From positions 1,674,001-1,738,000 of the forward strand of contig NZ_CP146614.1 of NCBI RefSeq assembly GCF_037094685.1: 64,000 nt of DNA, written 5' to 3'. Shown one piece after another: positions 1-8,585 of this stretch (positions are counted from its first letter, which is position 1; every line of letters begins with the position of its first letter). A program made the translations under genes and the position numbers. The notes beneath the pieces are model-generated. The model did not search any database. It was not told the DNA's origin and saw only the letters and a list, made by a program, of their open reading frames with translations. Source of the stretch: Massilia sp. METH4 (GTDB taxonomy: Bacteria > Pseudomonadota > Gammaproteobacteria > Burkholderiales > Burkholderiaceae_D).

Positions 1-145
1 TAGCGAACATGTCGGCGGAAGGGACCGACTTGTCGTTCTCCAGCTTGGACAGATAGGATTGTTCGATCCCCAGCTGCTCGGCGAACTGCGGCTGGGTGAG
101 GCCGCGTTCGGTGCGGAGTTTCTTCAGCTTGTCGCCGAAATTCAT
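1..145 (-). CDS. XRE-family HTH regulator, N-terminal part
   Basis: Only the first 48 codons are inside the window; the gene runs off the left edge. The start is the ATG at 145, preceded by a GGAAG ribosome site. The peptide begins MNFGDKLKKLRTERGLTQ and continues with QFAEQLGIEQSYLSKLEND, a complete Cro/C1-type helix-turn-helix: the recognition helix is the QSYLSKLE part. This family binds DNA as small transcription regulators. Its C-terminal part and partner are not visible. It lies 123 bp downstream of the M17-like gene on the same strand, so co-transcription is possible but not shown. Confidence 0.85.
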   Translation of the reverse strand, partial: MNFGDKLKKLRTERGLTQPQFAEQLGIEQSYLSKLENDKSVPSADMFA

Positions 146-268
146 CACTTCCCTTTCTGCCAGTCATCGAATAGCCCGTATTCTTGGCCATTCATGCAGG
201 ACTGGGAAGGTGAATATTGATGAATTGGTAAGAATATCGATGCAGGGGAGGTCGGAAATTGCCCGCGG

Positions 269-895
269 TCAACGGGTAGCCAGGCGATCGAACGCTTCCA
301 CGAAGGCGCGATGTGCCGCCTGCGCCCGGGGGGCGCCAACGTCGAAACTGCAATGCCGCAGATTCGGCAAGGGCGACAGGCCGGCTTCAGCCAGCATGTA
401 CTCGGCGCGCAGGGCGCCCAGCATGCCATCCACCATGACGTCCTGCATGTAGAGCCCGGCGTTATCGGTATGGCCGGCATCGAGCACGCTGGGAGCGAAG
501 GCCATCGAGGCGGCACCGAACCGGATCGCTTCGCGCATGGCAACCCGCGCCGCACGACGAAGCGTTTCGCCGTCCAGCAATGCCGGGTCGCCCATGCCGA
601 TCACCAGGATTGCCCGCGACGCCACGCCCGCCGGAGGCATTGTGATCAACAGGGTTTCCATCGGCTGCGCCCGAAAGGCGCCGGCCTGCCGCAGGCGTGC
701 CAGCCGGCCGCCGAGGGCTCCGTCAAGCGCCAGTAGTCCGCCGGACATGCCGGCGTTTGTCATTTCGCGCTCGAACATGCATGCAACGCTCAGGTCGACG
801 TCGGCTTGCGCCGGCCCCCAGGCGACGACGTCGAACTGGACGCCGCATGCGCTGCCGATCGACAGGCGGAGCGGGGTGGTGGAGTGATCGGTCAT
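269..895 (-). CDS. Stand-alone leucyl-aminopeptidase N-terminal (M17 N) domain protein
   Basis: A 208-residue protein resembling only the N-terminal macro-like domain of M17 leucyl aminopeptidases: an early beta strand (VQFDVVAWG), a LDGALGGRL segment, a LLITMPPAGVASRAILVIGMGD strand-turn core, and a central alternation of helices and strands. The C-terminal metallopeptidase domain, with its NTDAEGR-type metal and bicarbonate site, is absent, and the stop is followed by a gap rather than another frame of the same family. It is therefore unlikely to be a peptidase; a binding or regulatory role is only inference. The start ATG at 895 is followed by MTDHSTTPLRLSIG. No operon partner is obvious. 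Confidence 0.6.
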   Translation of the reverse strand: MTDHSTTPLRLSIGSACGVQFDVVAWGPAQADVDLSVACMFEREMTNAGMSGGLLALDGALGGRLARLRQAGAFRAQPMETLLITMPPAGVASRAILVIGMGDPALLDGETLRRAARVAMREAIRFGAASMAFAPSVLDAGHTDNAGLYMQDVMVDGMLGALRAEYMLAEAGLSPLPNLRHCSFDVGAPRAQAAHRAFVEAFDRLATR

Positions 896-995
896 GGGTG
901 TTCCTGTTCGATTGGCTCCCGCATGCTACCGTGCCCGACGGTGCATCGGATCGTTCGAAAGTGGCATGCGGCATTGCACTTTTGGACTGTCGGAG

Positions 996-2093
996 TCAGG
1001 CGGCCAGTGCCGGGTAATCGACATACCCCCTGGCGCCGCCCCCGTAGAACGTGAACGGATCGGGCTCGTTGTAGGGCCCACCCTGCGCGATGCGGCGCAC
1101 CAGGTCGGAGTTGGCGATGAATTGCCGGCCGAAGGACACCATGTCGGCCCGGCCGTCGCGGATCAGTCCATCGCCCGCCTCCGGGGTCAATCCGCCGTTG
1201 GCGATCACGAAGCCCCGGTAGTTGGTGCGGACGAGCGACAGGAGTTCCTCCATGTCCGGCGCGCCGCCCCAGGCGTTCGTGTCGGCCGCGTGGACATAGC
1301 CGATCCCGTACTCGTCGAGCATGCGCAGCAGGTAACCATAGGTCTCGGCCACGGCCGGGTCGCGCGCGTTGTTGTACTGCGCAAAGGGCGAAATGCGCAC
1401 GCCGATGCGCGCGGCGGGAAAGGACAGCATGACCGACTCGATCACCAAGCGCAGGAACCTTGCGCGGTTCGCGATGCCGCCGCCGAAGTCGTCGGTGCGC
1501 CGGTTGACGTGGGGCGACAGGAACTGCTGCGGCAGGTAGCCGTTGGCCGCGTGGATCTCCACGCCATCGAGCCCCGCCTCGAGCGCGTTGGCCGCCCCGA
1601 TGCCGAACGCGCGCACGGCGCTGAAGATCTCGGCGCGCTCCATGGCGCGCGACGGCGAAGCGGCGATGCGCGTGTACTGGCCGTTGCGCAGCATGCCGTA
1701 TACCTGCAACAGGTGCAGGTCGTCGTTGACGCCCGATGGCGACAGCGGTGCCGCGCCGCCGAGCAGCGCATACGAGCCGACGCGGCCGCCGTGCCAGAGC
1801 TGCATGAACAGCTTGCCGCCTTCCCGGTGGACGGCCGCGGCGACGCGCTGCCATCCCGCTGCCTGTTCCGGCGTGTGGATGCCGGGCGCCAGTTCGAAGG
1901 CCGCCGACGCGGGGGAGACATTGGTGGCCTCCGAAATGAGGAGGCCGGCCGATGCGCGCTGTTGATAGTATTGTGCGGCCAGGTCATCGGGTACCCCGTC
2001 CGTGCCCGCGCGGCTGCGCGTGACCGGGGCCATGGCGATACGGTTGGCGATGGCGAGGTCGCCGAGCGTGGCGGATTGCAGGATGGCTTTCAT
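996..2093 (-). CDS. Old Yellow Enzyme-family alkene reductase (NemA-like)
   Basis: A 365-residue FMN enzyme of the N-ethylmaleimide reductase/12-oxophytodienoate reductase group, which reduces activated C=C bonds (enones, maleimides, nitro compounds) with NAD(P)H. Visible family motifs: FMQLWHGGRVG near residues 97-106, the substrate-binding H181 and N184 in EIHAANGYLPQQFLSPHVN, and the VGVRISPF strand. The length is that of the family. I chose the ATG at 2093, with a GGAG box upstream, rather than an ATG 14 codons earlier. It is divergent from a LysR regulator across 106 bp holding an inverted-repeat operator, so that regulator very likely controls it. It acts in the cytoplasm; the physiological substrate is unknown. 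Confidence 0.88.
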   Translation of the reverse strand: MKAILQSATLGDLAIANRIAMAPVTRSRAGTDGVPDDLAAQYYQQRASAGLLISEATNVSPASAAFELAPGIHTPEQAAGWQRVAAAVHREGGKLFMQLWHGGRVGSYALLGGAAPLSPSGVNDDLHLLQVYGMLRNGQYTRIAASPSRAMERAEIFSAVRAFGIGAANALEAGLDGVEIHAANGYLPQQFLSPHVNRRTDDFGGGIANRARFLRLVIESVMLSFPAARIGVRISPFAQYNNARDPAVAETYGYLLRMLDEYGIGYVHAADTNAWGGAPDMEELLSLVRTNYRGFVIANGGLTPEAGDGLIRDGRADMVSFGRQFIANSDLVRRIAQGGPYNEPDPFTFYGGGARGYVDYPALAA

Positions 2094-2174
2094 GGCATTG
2101 CTCCGTGTTCGTTGTCGATGAGGCATCGTAGCCATGGCACGGTGCCGTGATAAGCCAGCCCGGCCGCACAGGCG

Positions 2175-2193
2175 CTTTGCCCAATCTGCAAAG
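2175..2193. promoter_or_regulatory. Inverted-repeat operator CTTTGC-N7-GCAAAG, site 1
   Basis: Perfect 6-bp arms with a 7-bp spacer, between the divergent OYE reductase and LysR genes and ending 7 bp before the LysR start. The same arms and spacing recur at 4322-4340 upstream of the FAD monooxygenase. The position fits autoregulation plus control of the reductase, as is usual for LysR regulators; binding is inferred. Confidence 0.65.
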
Positions 2194-2199
2194 GAATCG

Positions 2200-3108
2200 A
2201 TGGACCGCTTCTCCGAACTTCATGCTTTTTGCGCCGTGGCCACGAGCGGCGGCTTTTCCGCTGCCGGCAGGCAGCTCGGGCTGGTGCCGTCCACGGTCGC
2301 GCGCCTCGTCGACGGCCTCGAGGCGCGCCTGGGTGCGCCGCTGCTGAACCGCTCGACGCGCCAGGTCACGCTGACCGAAGCCGGCGCCGACTACTTCGCG
2401 AGGGCACAGGCGATCCTGGCCAGTCTGGAGGAGGCCGATGACGCGGCGGCTTCGGCGCACGCGGGGCCGCGGGGACTGCTGAGGGTGAGCGCGCCCGTGG
2501 CCTTTGCCCGGCTCTATATCGCGCCGCACCTGGCCGAACTCCAGCAGGTCCATCCCCGCCTGGAGCTCGAACTGATGGTGTCCGACGCGCTGTCGGACAT
2601 GGTAGGCGACGCGATCGATGTGGCGATCCGCATCGGCGCGGCGGACAGCCAGCCGGACCTGGTGGCAAGGCGGCTTGCGGGCCACCGGCGCATCGTCTGC
2701 GCGAGCCCTTCCTATCTCGAGCGCCGCGGCATGCCGCAAGTTCCCGCGGACCTGCTCCAGCACGAATGCCTGCGCTTCGCATACACAGGCTTGTCGCGCC
2801 GGCCGGGATGGCGTTTCCTGAAGGATGGCGAAACCGTCGAGATCGCGGTGCGGGGCCGGCTGGTCGCCAACAGTTCCGACGTGCTGCGCGAAGCGGCGCT
2901 CGATGGCGCGGGCATCGCGCTGCTGCCCGACTGGCTGGTCAGCGCGGACGTGGAAGAGGGCAGGCTGGCCGCCCTGCTGGCGGATTTCGAGAGCAACCCG
3001 GGACCGATGGATGTCGGCGTGTTCGCCGTCTACCAGCCGAACCGCCGCGGCTCCGGGAAAGTACGTGCATTCGTCGACTTCATCGCACAGCGCCTCAAGG
3101 ACCAGTGA
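2200..3108 (+). CDS. LysR-family transcriptional regulator of the divergent OYE reductase
   Basis: 302 residues from ATG 2200 (AAGGA upstream); the open frame reaches further back, but the earlier part has no homology and covers the operator. The N-terminal winged helix-turn-helix reads FCAVATSGGFSAAGRQLG...STVARLVDGLEARLG, followed by the RSTRQVTLTEAG hairpin. The C-terminal half is the periplasmic-binding-like effector domain (RVSAPVAFARLYIAPHLAEL, then DVAIRIG) typical of the AaeR/DsdC-like YafC clade. It is divergent from the reductase gene and is the natural candidate to bind the CTTTGC/GCAAAG boxes here and at 4322. The effector may be the electrophile that the reductase handles (inference). 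Confidence 0.88.
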   Translation: MDRFSELHAFCAVATSGGFSAAGRQLGLVPSTVARLVDGLEARLGAPLLNRSTRQVTLTEAGADYFARAQAILASLEEADDAAASAHAGPRGLLRVSAPVAFARLYIAPHLAELQQVHPRLELELMVSDALSDMVGDAIDVAIRIGAADSQPDLVARRLAGHRRIVCASPSYLERRGMPQVPADLLQHECLRFAYTGLSRRPGWRFLKDGETVEIAVRGRLVANSSDVLREAALDGAGIALLPDWLVSADVEEGRLAALLADFESNPGPMDVGVFAVYQPNRRGSGKVRAFVDFIAQRLKDQ

Positions 3109-3112
3109 AGCA

Positions 3113-4246
3113 TCAGCTGCCCATGATGCCTGCGCCGAGCTCCACGCCCCACTGGCCCAGCTCGCGCGCCGCCGCCAGGCGCACCCGCTCCCAACCGTCC
3201 AGCCGACTGTCGGCATAGCCGTCGCGCAGTGCATGCGCCAGCGCCATCGCATCCGCCGCAGCCTTGCCGGTACCGCTGGCGGTATGCGGCCGGATGACGG
3301 CCGCGGCGTCGCCGAGCAGCAGCACACGCCCGTCCCGCATTGCCGGCGCCTGGAAATCGACGATCGCCTGGACGAACGGCCTTGAGGTCGCCTCGATCAG
3401 CGCCCGCAGCGAAGGCGCCAGGATATCGCCCGCCTGTACGAGTAGTCCCTGCGTCGTGGCGGGCGCCATGGCGCCAGGCGGCAGCGATGCCTCGTGCCGC
3501 CGGCCATCGCTGTCGGTCAGGATGGCGTCGAGCGCCGCGCCGGCGTCCGCAGGGAGGTACCACACCCAGTTCCACCGGCGTTTGCCAGGACCGGTGGCGC
3601 CATCCTCACCCGGCACCGGATACGTGAGGAACATGTGCCGCTCGCCTTGCTGGAACACGAAGGTGTGGTCGAGCCGGTCCCGGAGCCCGTCCGGCAGCTC
3701 CGTTTCCGGCACCAGGCCGCGCCAGGCCACGTAGCCCGCATAGCGAGGCTGCAGTCCGGGGAACATTTGCCTGCGCACCTGCGAGCGGGCGCCATCGGCG
3801 CCGACCAGCAGATCGGCCTCCACGTGCCGGCCGTTCGCGAAGTGCGCGGTCACCTTGCCGGACCGTTGCTCGAAGCCCGTCAATGCGAACCCGGCATGCA
3901 CCGCCGGCTGGGCATCCCTCAGCATGCCGTACAGCGCGTTCCACGAGGTCTGCGTCTGCGGCATGTGCAGCCGGCGGATCACGCTGTCGTCCCGCGCGAG
4001 GAAGATCCGGTCGACCGTCGTCACGCCCGGCGTGCCGTGCCAGCCGATGTCGGCCTGGTGCAGTGCCCGCAGCATGTCGCCCTGCAGCACCAGCCCGCCG
4101 CCCCGGCCGGACAGGTCCGACGGCGAGCGCTCGAAGACTTCCACGTCCCATCCTTCGCGGCGCAGCAGCGCCGCGGTGGTCAGCCCCCCGATGGAGCCGC
4201 CGATGACGACCGCCTTGCGGCCAGCCGTTTTCGCTTCCTCGTTCAT
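3113..4246 (-). CDS. FAD-dependent aromatic-type monooxygenase (PHBH fold)
   Basis: 377 residues. A Rossmann FAD motif VVIGGSIGGLTTAALLRREG lies at 13-32, ending in the acidic residue of VEVFERS. A DGARSQVRRQMFP segment (the DG motif) is mid-protein, and a LLLGDAAAVIRPHTASG (GD motif) sits near 300. Together these are the signature of class A flavoprotein hydroxylases, which hydroxylate aromatic or heteroaromatic rings using NAD(P)H and O2. The GRGGGLVLQ stretch is reminiscent of 2,6-dihydroxypyridine hydroxylase relatives, but the substrate cannot be fixed. The start is ATG 4246 behind AAGGATG. The gene is convergent with the LysR gene (4 bp apart), and its upstream region carries the second copy of the LysR-type box, so it probably belongs to the same regulon as the OYE reductase. 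Confidence 0.85.
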   Translation of the reverse strand: MNEEAKTAGRKAVVIGGSIGGLTTAALLRREGWDVEVFERSPSDLSGRGGGLVLQGDMLRALHQADIGWHGTPGVTTVDRIFLARDDSVIRRLHMPQTQTSWNALYGMLRDAQPAVHAGFALTGFEQRSGKVTAHFANGRHVEADLLVGADGARSQVRRQMFPGLQPRYAGYVAWRGLVPETELPDGLRDRLDHTFVFQQGERHMFLTYPVPGEDGATGPGKRRWNWVWYLPADAGAALDAILTDSDGRRHEASLPPGAMAPATTQGLLVQAGDILAPSLRALIEATSRPFVQAIVDFQAPAMRDGRVLLLGDAAAVIRPHTASGTGKAAADAMALAHALRDGYADSRLDGWERVRLAAARELGQWGVELGAGIMGS

Positions 4247-4321
4247 GGCACATCCTTTCATCGTTCGCTTCAAGGTAGGGCGGGCGGCCGCTTTCGGGAA
4301 GCGCGACGCGGCGCAAAGGCC

Positions 4322-4340
4322 CTTTGCCGATCATGCAAAG
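4322..4340. promoter_or_regulatory. Inverted-repeat operator CTTTGC-N7-GCAAAG, site 2
   Basis: Same arms and spacer length as the box at 2175-2193 (spacers CGATCAT here, CCAATCT there). It lies 76 bp upstream of the FAD monooxygenase start, in the 287-bp divergent gap shared with the cytochrome operon. Apart from this box I see no gene or other feature between 4247 and 4533. Confidence 0.6.
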
Positions 4341-4533
4341 CCAGGGCGGCCGCCCGCTGGCAGAATCCATCTCGAGTCACGCAGCTTAAGCGGTGGAGCG
4401 GATCGCCCGAATCCCTGTATCGCCTGATCGCGGACTGGCCAAACGGCGGGGGACTGCGGCAATGCGTTGTCCGATAATTTTTGGCACGGGCATGACCGTC
4501 CACGCCACGGGGCCCGCCACCACAGGATGATCC

Positions 4534-5799
4534 ATGAACATCAAACTTGCCGTCACCGGGCTGCTGGGCGCGGTATCGATCCTCGCAGTGCTGTATGGAT
4601 GGAGCAGCGAGCCGGCGATGCCCGCGGCGGCTGCACCGATGCCCGCGGCATCCGCCCAGGTGCTGGAAGAAGGACGGCGCATCGTCGCGCTGGGCGACTG
4701 CATGGTGTGCCACACCTCGGCCACCGGCAGGGCCTATGCCGGCGGGCTGCCGCTCAAGACGCCGTTCGGCACCATCTACAGCACCAACATCACGCCGGAT
4801 GCCGAGACGGGCATCGGGCGCTGGACCCAGGCCGCCTTCACGCGCGCGCTGCGCCGCGGCGTCGCCAGCGACGGTCACCTGCTGTACCCGGCATTCCCCT
4901 ACACGCACTACACGCGCATGAGCGACCGCGACATTGGCCTGGCCTACGCCTACCTGATGAGCCGGCCGGCCGTGCGTTACACACCGCCGGCGAACGAACT
5001 CGTCTTTCCGCTGAACTTCCGGCCGCTGCTGGCATTCTGGAACGTGCTGTTCCTCACGCCGGGCAACGGTGCCGAAGCGCCGGCGCATGGCGCGACGATC
5101 GAGCGCGGACGCTACCTGGTCGACACCCTCGGGCACTGCGCTTCCTGCCACAGCGGCCTGAACGTGCTGGGCGGGGAACGCAAGCCGGCGTTCGGCGGCG
5201 GCGAGATCGACGGCTGGCATGCCCCGGCACTGACGCGGCTCACGCAGGGGCGCAACCCCTGGTCCACGCAGCAGCTCGCCGATTACCTGCACGGCGGGCT
5301 GGCCCTCGGCCACGGCGCGGCCAAGGGCCCGATGCGGCCCGTGGCCGAGCGGCTGGCCGAGGTGCCGCGCGAGGATGCGCTGGCCATGGCCAGCTACCTG
5401 ATGAGCATCCAGGAGAGTGCGCCGCCCGGCTCCGGCAAGGCGCCACCGGCAACGGCGCCGGCCGGAAGCGCCATCGCCCAGGGCAGGATCGTGTTCGATG
5501 CCGCCTGCGCCAGCTGCCATGCCGCACCGGCCGCCATGATGCGCATCGGTGGCCGCCCCGCGCTCGCCCGCAGCAGTGCCCTCTTGTCCGGAACGCCGGT
5601 CAATTTCGTGCAGACCGTCCTCGCGGGCATACCTTGGCACGGCGGCTCCGCCGTGTACATGCCGCCGTTCGCGGCGACCTTGAGCGACGAGCAGATCGCC
5701 AGCCTGGCGGCCTACCTGCGCCAGGACCTGGACGGGCAGGAAGCCTGGCACGACGTCGCCAGGCAAAGCGCAGCCATTCGCAAGGAACTTCAACCATGA
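4534..5799 (+). CDS. Triheme cytochrome c, electron acceptor subunit of a molybdenum hydroxylase
   Basis: 421 residues with an uncleaved N-terminal membrane anchor (LAVTGLLGAVSILAVLYGW) and three c-type haem sites: CMVCH 56-60, CASCH 202-206 and CASCH 325-329. Each is followed by the Met-ligand region usual in alcohol and aldehyde dehydrogenase cytochrome subunits (AdhB/IorB-partner type). It would sit on the periplasmic face of the inner membrane and pass electrons from the Mo/Fe-S subunits to the respiratory chain. Its TGA overlaps the ATG of the next gene (ATGA), so the three genes are translationally coupled. The alternating cytochrome, 2Fe-2S and Mo order is classic for membrane-bound aldehyde or N-heterocycle oxidoreductases. 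Confidence 0.88.
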   Translation: MNIKLAVTGLLGAVSILAVLYGWSSEPAMPAAAAPMPAASAQVLEEGRRIVALGDCMVCHTSATGRAYAGGLPLKTPFGTIYSTNITPDAETGIGRWTQAAFTRALRRGVASDGHLLYPAFPYTHYTRMSDRDIGLAYAYLMSRPAVRYTPPANELVFPLNFRPLLAFWNVLFLTPGNGAEAPAHGATIERGRYLVDTLGHCASCHSGLNVLGGERKPAFGGGEIDGWHAPALTRLTQGRNPWSTQQLADYLHGGLALGHGAAKGPMRPVAERLAEVPREDALAMASYLMSIQESAPPGSGKAPPATAPAGSAIAQGRIVFDAACASCHAAPAAMMRIGGRPALARSSALLSGTPVNFVQTVLAGIPWHGGSAVYMPPFAATLSDEQIASLAAYLRQDLDGQEAWHDVARQSAAIRKELQP

Positions 5800-6260
5800 C
5801 CACCAGCTTGACTCTGAACGGCCGCGCGACGCGGTTCTCGTCCGACCCGGACACGCCGCTGCTCTACGTACTGCGCAATGAAGGAAAGCTGAACGGCGCG
5901 AAGTTCGGTTGCGGCATGGGGCAGTGCGGCGCCTGCACCGTGATCGTCGATGGCGAGGCCGTGTTCTCGTGCCTGGCACCGCTGGCCACGCTGGAAGGGC
6001 GTTCCGTGCGTACCGTGGAGGGGCTGGGAACGGCCGCCGCGCCGGGGCCGCTCCAGGCCGCGTTTATCCGGCACCAGGCGGCCCAGTGCGGCTACTGCAT
6101 CGCCGGCATGCTGATGCGCGCGCAGGCCCTGCTGGACCGGGTTCCGAACCCGACCGACCAGCAGATCCGCGAGCACATGGAGCCGAACCTGTGCCGCTGC
6201 GGAACGCACACGCGCATCTTCGCGGCCATCAAGGACGCCGCCAGCGGGGGCAAGGCGTGA
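5796..6260 (+). CDS. 2Fe-2S subunit of periplasmic Mo hydroxylase (isoquinoline/aldehyde oxidoreductase type)
   Basis: 154 residues, the small subunit of a xanthine-oxidase-family enzyme. The plant-type ferredoxin cluster ligands are C39, C44, C47 and C59 (GCGMGQCGACT...FSC). The second 2Fe-2S cluster of the helical domain uses C98, C101, C133 and C135 (QCGYC...LCRC). It transfers electrons from the molybdenum site to the cytochrome c subunit. The start is the ATG at 5796, overlapping the stop of the cytochrome gene; the stop overlaps the GTG of the Mo subunit in the same way. It has no signal peptide, so it is presumably co-exported with the Tat-signal-bearing large subunit. Confidence 0.9.
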   Translation: MTTSLTLNGRATRFSSDPDTPLLYVLRNEGKLNGAKFGCGMGQCGACTVIVDGEAVFSCLAPLATLEGRSVRTVEGLGTAAAPGPLQAAFIRHQAAQCGYCIAGMLMRAQALLDRVPNPTDQQIREHMEPNLCRCGTHTRIFAAIKDAASGGKA

Positions 6261-8479
6261 GCCGCCCGGTCCATGCGGGGCGCCGCGCGTTCCTCGAAGG
6301 TGGCGCGCTGGTCGTCGCCTTTTCCCTGCTGCCGTCGCTGGCGCGCGCCGAATTCAACGGCATGGGCGTACCGCCGGTGGCCAATCCGAAGCTGGCCGGC
6401 AGCCTGCAGCGCACGCCCATGCTCGACTCCTGGATCTGCATCGCCGCGGATGGCCGCGTGACCGTCTGCAGCGGCAAGGTGGAACTGGGTACCGGTGTGC
6501 GCACGGCATTGATGCAGGTCGCCTGCGAGCAGCTCGCGCTGCCCCTGCCGGCCATTCGCTTCATCGCCGGCGACACGGACCTGACGCCGAACGAAGGCTT
6601 CACCGCGGGCAGCCACACGATGGCCGACAGCGGCACGGCACTGCTGCATGCGAGCGCCCAGGTCGCCACGCTGTTGCGCGGGGGAGCGGCGCGCCGCTGG
6701 GGCGTGGCACCGCACCAGGTGCGGTTGCGCGATGGCCGGGCCGTCGCGCCCGATGGACGGTCCATGCACTACGGCGAGGCGATTGCCGGCATCACGCTGC
6801 GGCGTGCCGCCTCCGAAGTGTCGGACCTGAAGCCGCCGGCCGCGTATGCGGTGATCGGCAAGGCTGTGCGGCGGGTGGATATTCCGGCCAAGGTGACCGG
6901 CGGCCAGGCCTATGTGCAGGACCTGCGCTTGCCTGGCATGCTGCATGCGCGTGTCGTGCGTCCGCCGCGCCCCGGCGCGCAACTGGCCGCAGTGGACGTG
7001 GAAGCGGTGCGGAGAATGAAGGGCGTGCACGCCGTGGTCCGCAATGGCAACTACCTGGCCGTCATCGCGGTGGAAGAATGGCATGCGATCCAGGCGATGT
7101 ACGCTCTGACGGCCACGGCGAAATGGGAGGGCGGCGCGGCGCTGCCGGGCCGGCGTGCGATCCATGACTACCTGCAGCGCATACCATCGCAGGACGAGAC
7201 GATCCTCCAGCGCGGCGGCCCGCTGCGTCCCGGCCTGCGCACGATTCGCAACCGGTACACGAAACAGTATGTGCTGCACGGCTCGATCGGCCCATCCTGC
7301 GCCGTGGCGCACCTGGACGCGGGGCGCATGACGGTGTGGACGCACACCCAGGGCGTTTTTCCCCTGCGTCAGGCGCTCGCAGAAATGCTGGCGATGAAGC
7401 CGGACGCCGTGCGCTGCATCCATACCGAGGGATCGGGCTGCTATGGGCAGAACGGCGCCGACGACGTGGCCGCGGACGCGGCGCTCCTGGCGCGCGAAGT
7501 ACCCGGCCGGCCGATCCGGGTGCAGCTGATGCGCGACCAGGAACACCTGTGGGAGCCTTTCGCCCCGGCCATGGTGAGCACGGTCGTTGCCGCGCTGGGT
7601 CCGGAGAACCGGATCGACTACTGGCAGTACGAGGTATGGAGCGGTTCGCACAACGAAAGGCCCGGCAACGCGGGCAAGCTGCTGCCCGCGCAGCTGCTTG
7701 CCAGGCCGTTCGTGCCGTCGCCCTCCCTGCCCATGCCGCAGCCAGAGGGCGGCGGCGACCGCAATGCGCTGCCGCTGTACGCAGTGCCGAACATCCGGGT
7801 GGTGAACCATTTCCTGCCGGTGACGCCGCTGCGCACGTCGGCGATGCGTTCGCTGGGAGCGCACCTCAATATCGTGGCCATCGAAGGCACGATGGACCAG
7901 CTGGCCGCGCTGGCGCGTATCGACCCGGTCGAGTTCCGTCTCGGGCATCTCGCCGCCGTGCCACGCGCGCAGGCCGTGATACGCAGTGCGGCGCAGCGGT
8001 TCGGCTGGTCGCGGCAACGGGCTGCGCGGCCCGGGCATGGCATCGGATTCGGTTTCGGCCAGTACAAGAACACGATGGCTTACGTGGCGATCGCCATCGA
8101 AATCTTCTTCGACCAGGACAAGCATGAGGTCCACGTGCTCAGGGTATCGGCGGCGGCCGATTGCGGGCAGGTCGTCAACCCGGACGGGGCCAGGAACCAG
8201 CTCGAAGGCGGCATCATCCAGTCCACCAGCTGGACGCTGCTTGAAGCGCTGCACCATGGCGAGGATGGCGTGAAGAGCTTCGACTGGGCGACCTATCCGA
8301 TCCTGCGATTTTCCGGCATGCCGCGCACGCTCGATATCGCATTGCTGGACCAGCCAGGGCAGCCGTTCCTCGGCGTGGCCGAGGCGGCGCAGGGCCCGAT
8401 GGCGGCCGCGCTGGCCAATGCCTTCGCGCAGGCTGCCGGCAAGAGGGTATTCGGGTTGCCGCTGCTGGCAGCGGGTTGA
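6257..8479 (+). CDS. Molybdopterin-binding large subunit of xanthine-oxidase-family dehydrogenase, Tat-exported
   Basis: About 740 residues from a GTG start at 6257 that overlaps the upstream TGA; this start exposes a twin-arginine signal, GRRAFLEGGALVVAFSLLPS, near residues 8-27. The body has the ALD/XDH arrangement: KVELGTGVRTALMQVACEQL, a GSHTMADSGTAL stretch, the AVIGKAVRRVDIPAKVTGG junction between repeats, and a C-terminal catalytic glutamate region VAEAAQGPMAAALANA. It resembles IorB-type single-chain subunits. The enzyme should oxidise an aldehyde or an N-heterocycle in the periplasm; the true substrate is not evident. No maturation gene (XdhC or MocA-like) is adjacent, which is unusual for this operon class. 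Confidence 0.87.
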   Translation: MSRPVHAGRRAFLEGGALVVAFSLLPSLARAEFNGMGVPPVANPKLAGSLQRTPMLDSWICIAADGRVTVCSGKVELGTGVRTALMQVACEQLALPLPAIRFIAGDTDLTPNEGFTAGSHTMADSGTALLHASAQVATLLRGGAARRWGVAPHQVRLRDGRAVAPDGRSMHYGEAIAGITLRRAASEVSDLKPPAAYAVIGKAVRRVDIPAKVTGGQAYVQDLRLPGMLHARVVRPPRPGAQLAAVDVEAVRRMKGVHAVVRNGNYLAVIAVEEWHAIQAMYALTATAKWEGGAALPGRRAIHDYLQRIPSQDETILQRGGPLRPGLRTIRNRYTKQYVLHGSIGPSCAVAHLDAGRMTVWTHTQGVFPLRQALAEMLAMKPDAVRCIHTEGSGCYGQNGADDVAADAALLAREVPGRPIRVQLMRDQEHLWEPFAPAMVSTVVAALGPENRIDYWQYEVWSGSHNERPGNAGKLLPAQLLARPFVPSPSLPMPQPEGGGDRNALPLYAVPNIRVVNHFLPVTPLRTSAMRSLGAHLNIVAIEGTMDQLAALARIDPVEFRLGHLAAVPRAQAVIRSAAQRFGWSRQRAARPGHGIGFGFGQYKNTMAYVAIAIEIFFDQDKHEVHVLRVSAAADCGQVVNPDGARNQLEGGIIQSTSWTLLEALHHGEDGVKSFDWATYPILRFSGMPRTLDIALLDQPGQPFLGVAEAAQGPMAAALANAFAQAAGKRVFGLPLLAAG

Positions 8480-8487
8480 CCAGGATG

Positions 8488-8514
8488 CAAAAACGGCGGC
8501 CAGGAGGCCGCCGT
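8488..8514 (-). terminator. Rho-independent terminator of the lipA operon
   Basis: On the minus strand, ACGGCGGCC-TCCT-GGCCGCCGT forms a 9-bp GC-rich stem with a 4-nt loop, followed directly by TTTTT. It lies about 70 bp past the lipA stop and just past the stop of the convergent Mo-hydroxylase gene. Confidence 0.75.
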
Positions 8515-8547
8515 CGGGAATACTTTGTTGTCGAGCCCGTGTCTCTC

Positions 8548-8560
8548 GGTGCCTGGCACC
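8548..8560. repeat. Short palindrome GGTGCCTGGCACC
   Basis: A 13-bp palindrome nested inside a second imperfect one (CGTGTC...GACACG, 8538-8571) in the convergent gap between the Mo-hydroxylase gene and lipA. It belongs to the same general class of dispersed intergenic palindromes as those at 29.4, 34.8, 38.9 and 50.3 kb. Confidence 0.5.
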
Positions 8561-8585
8561 AGGGTGACACGAGCTCGGCGGCAGA

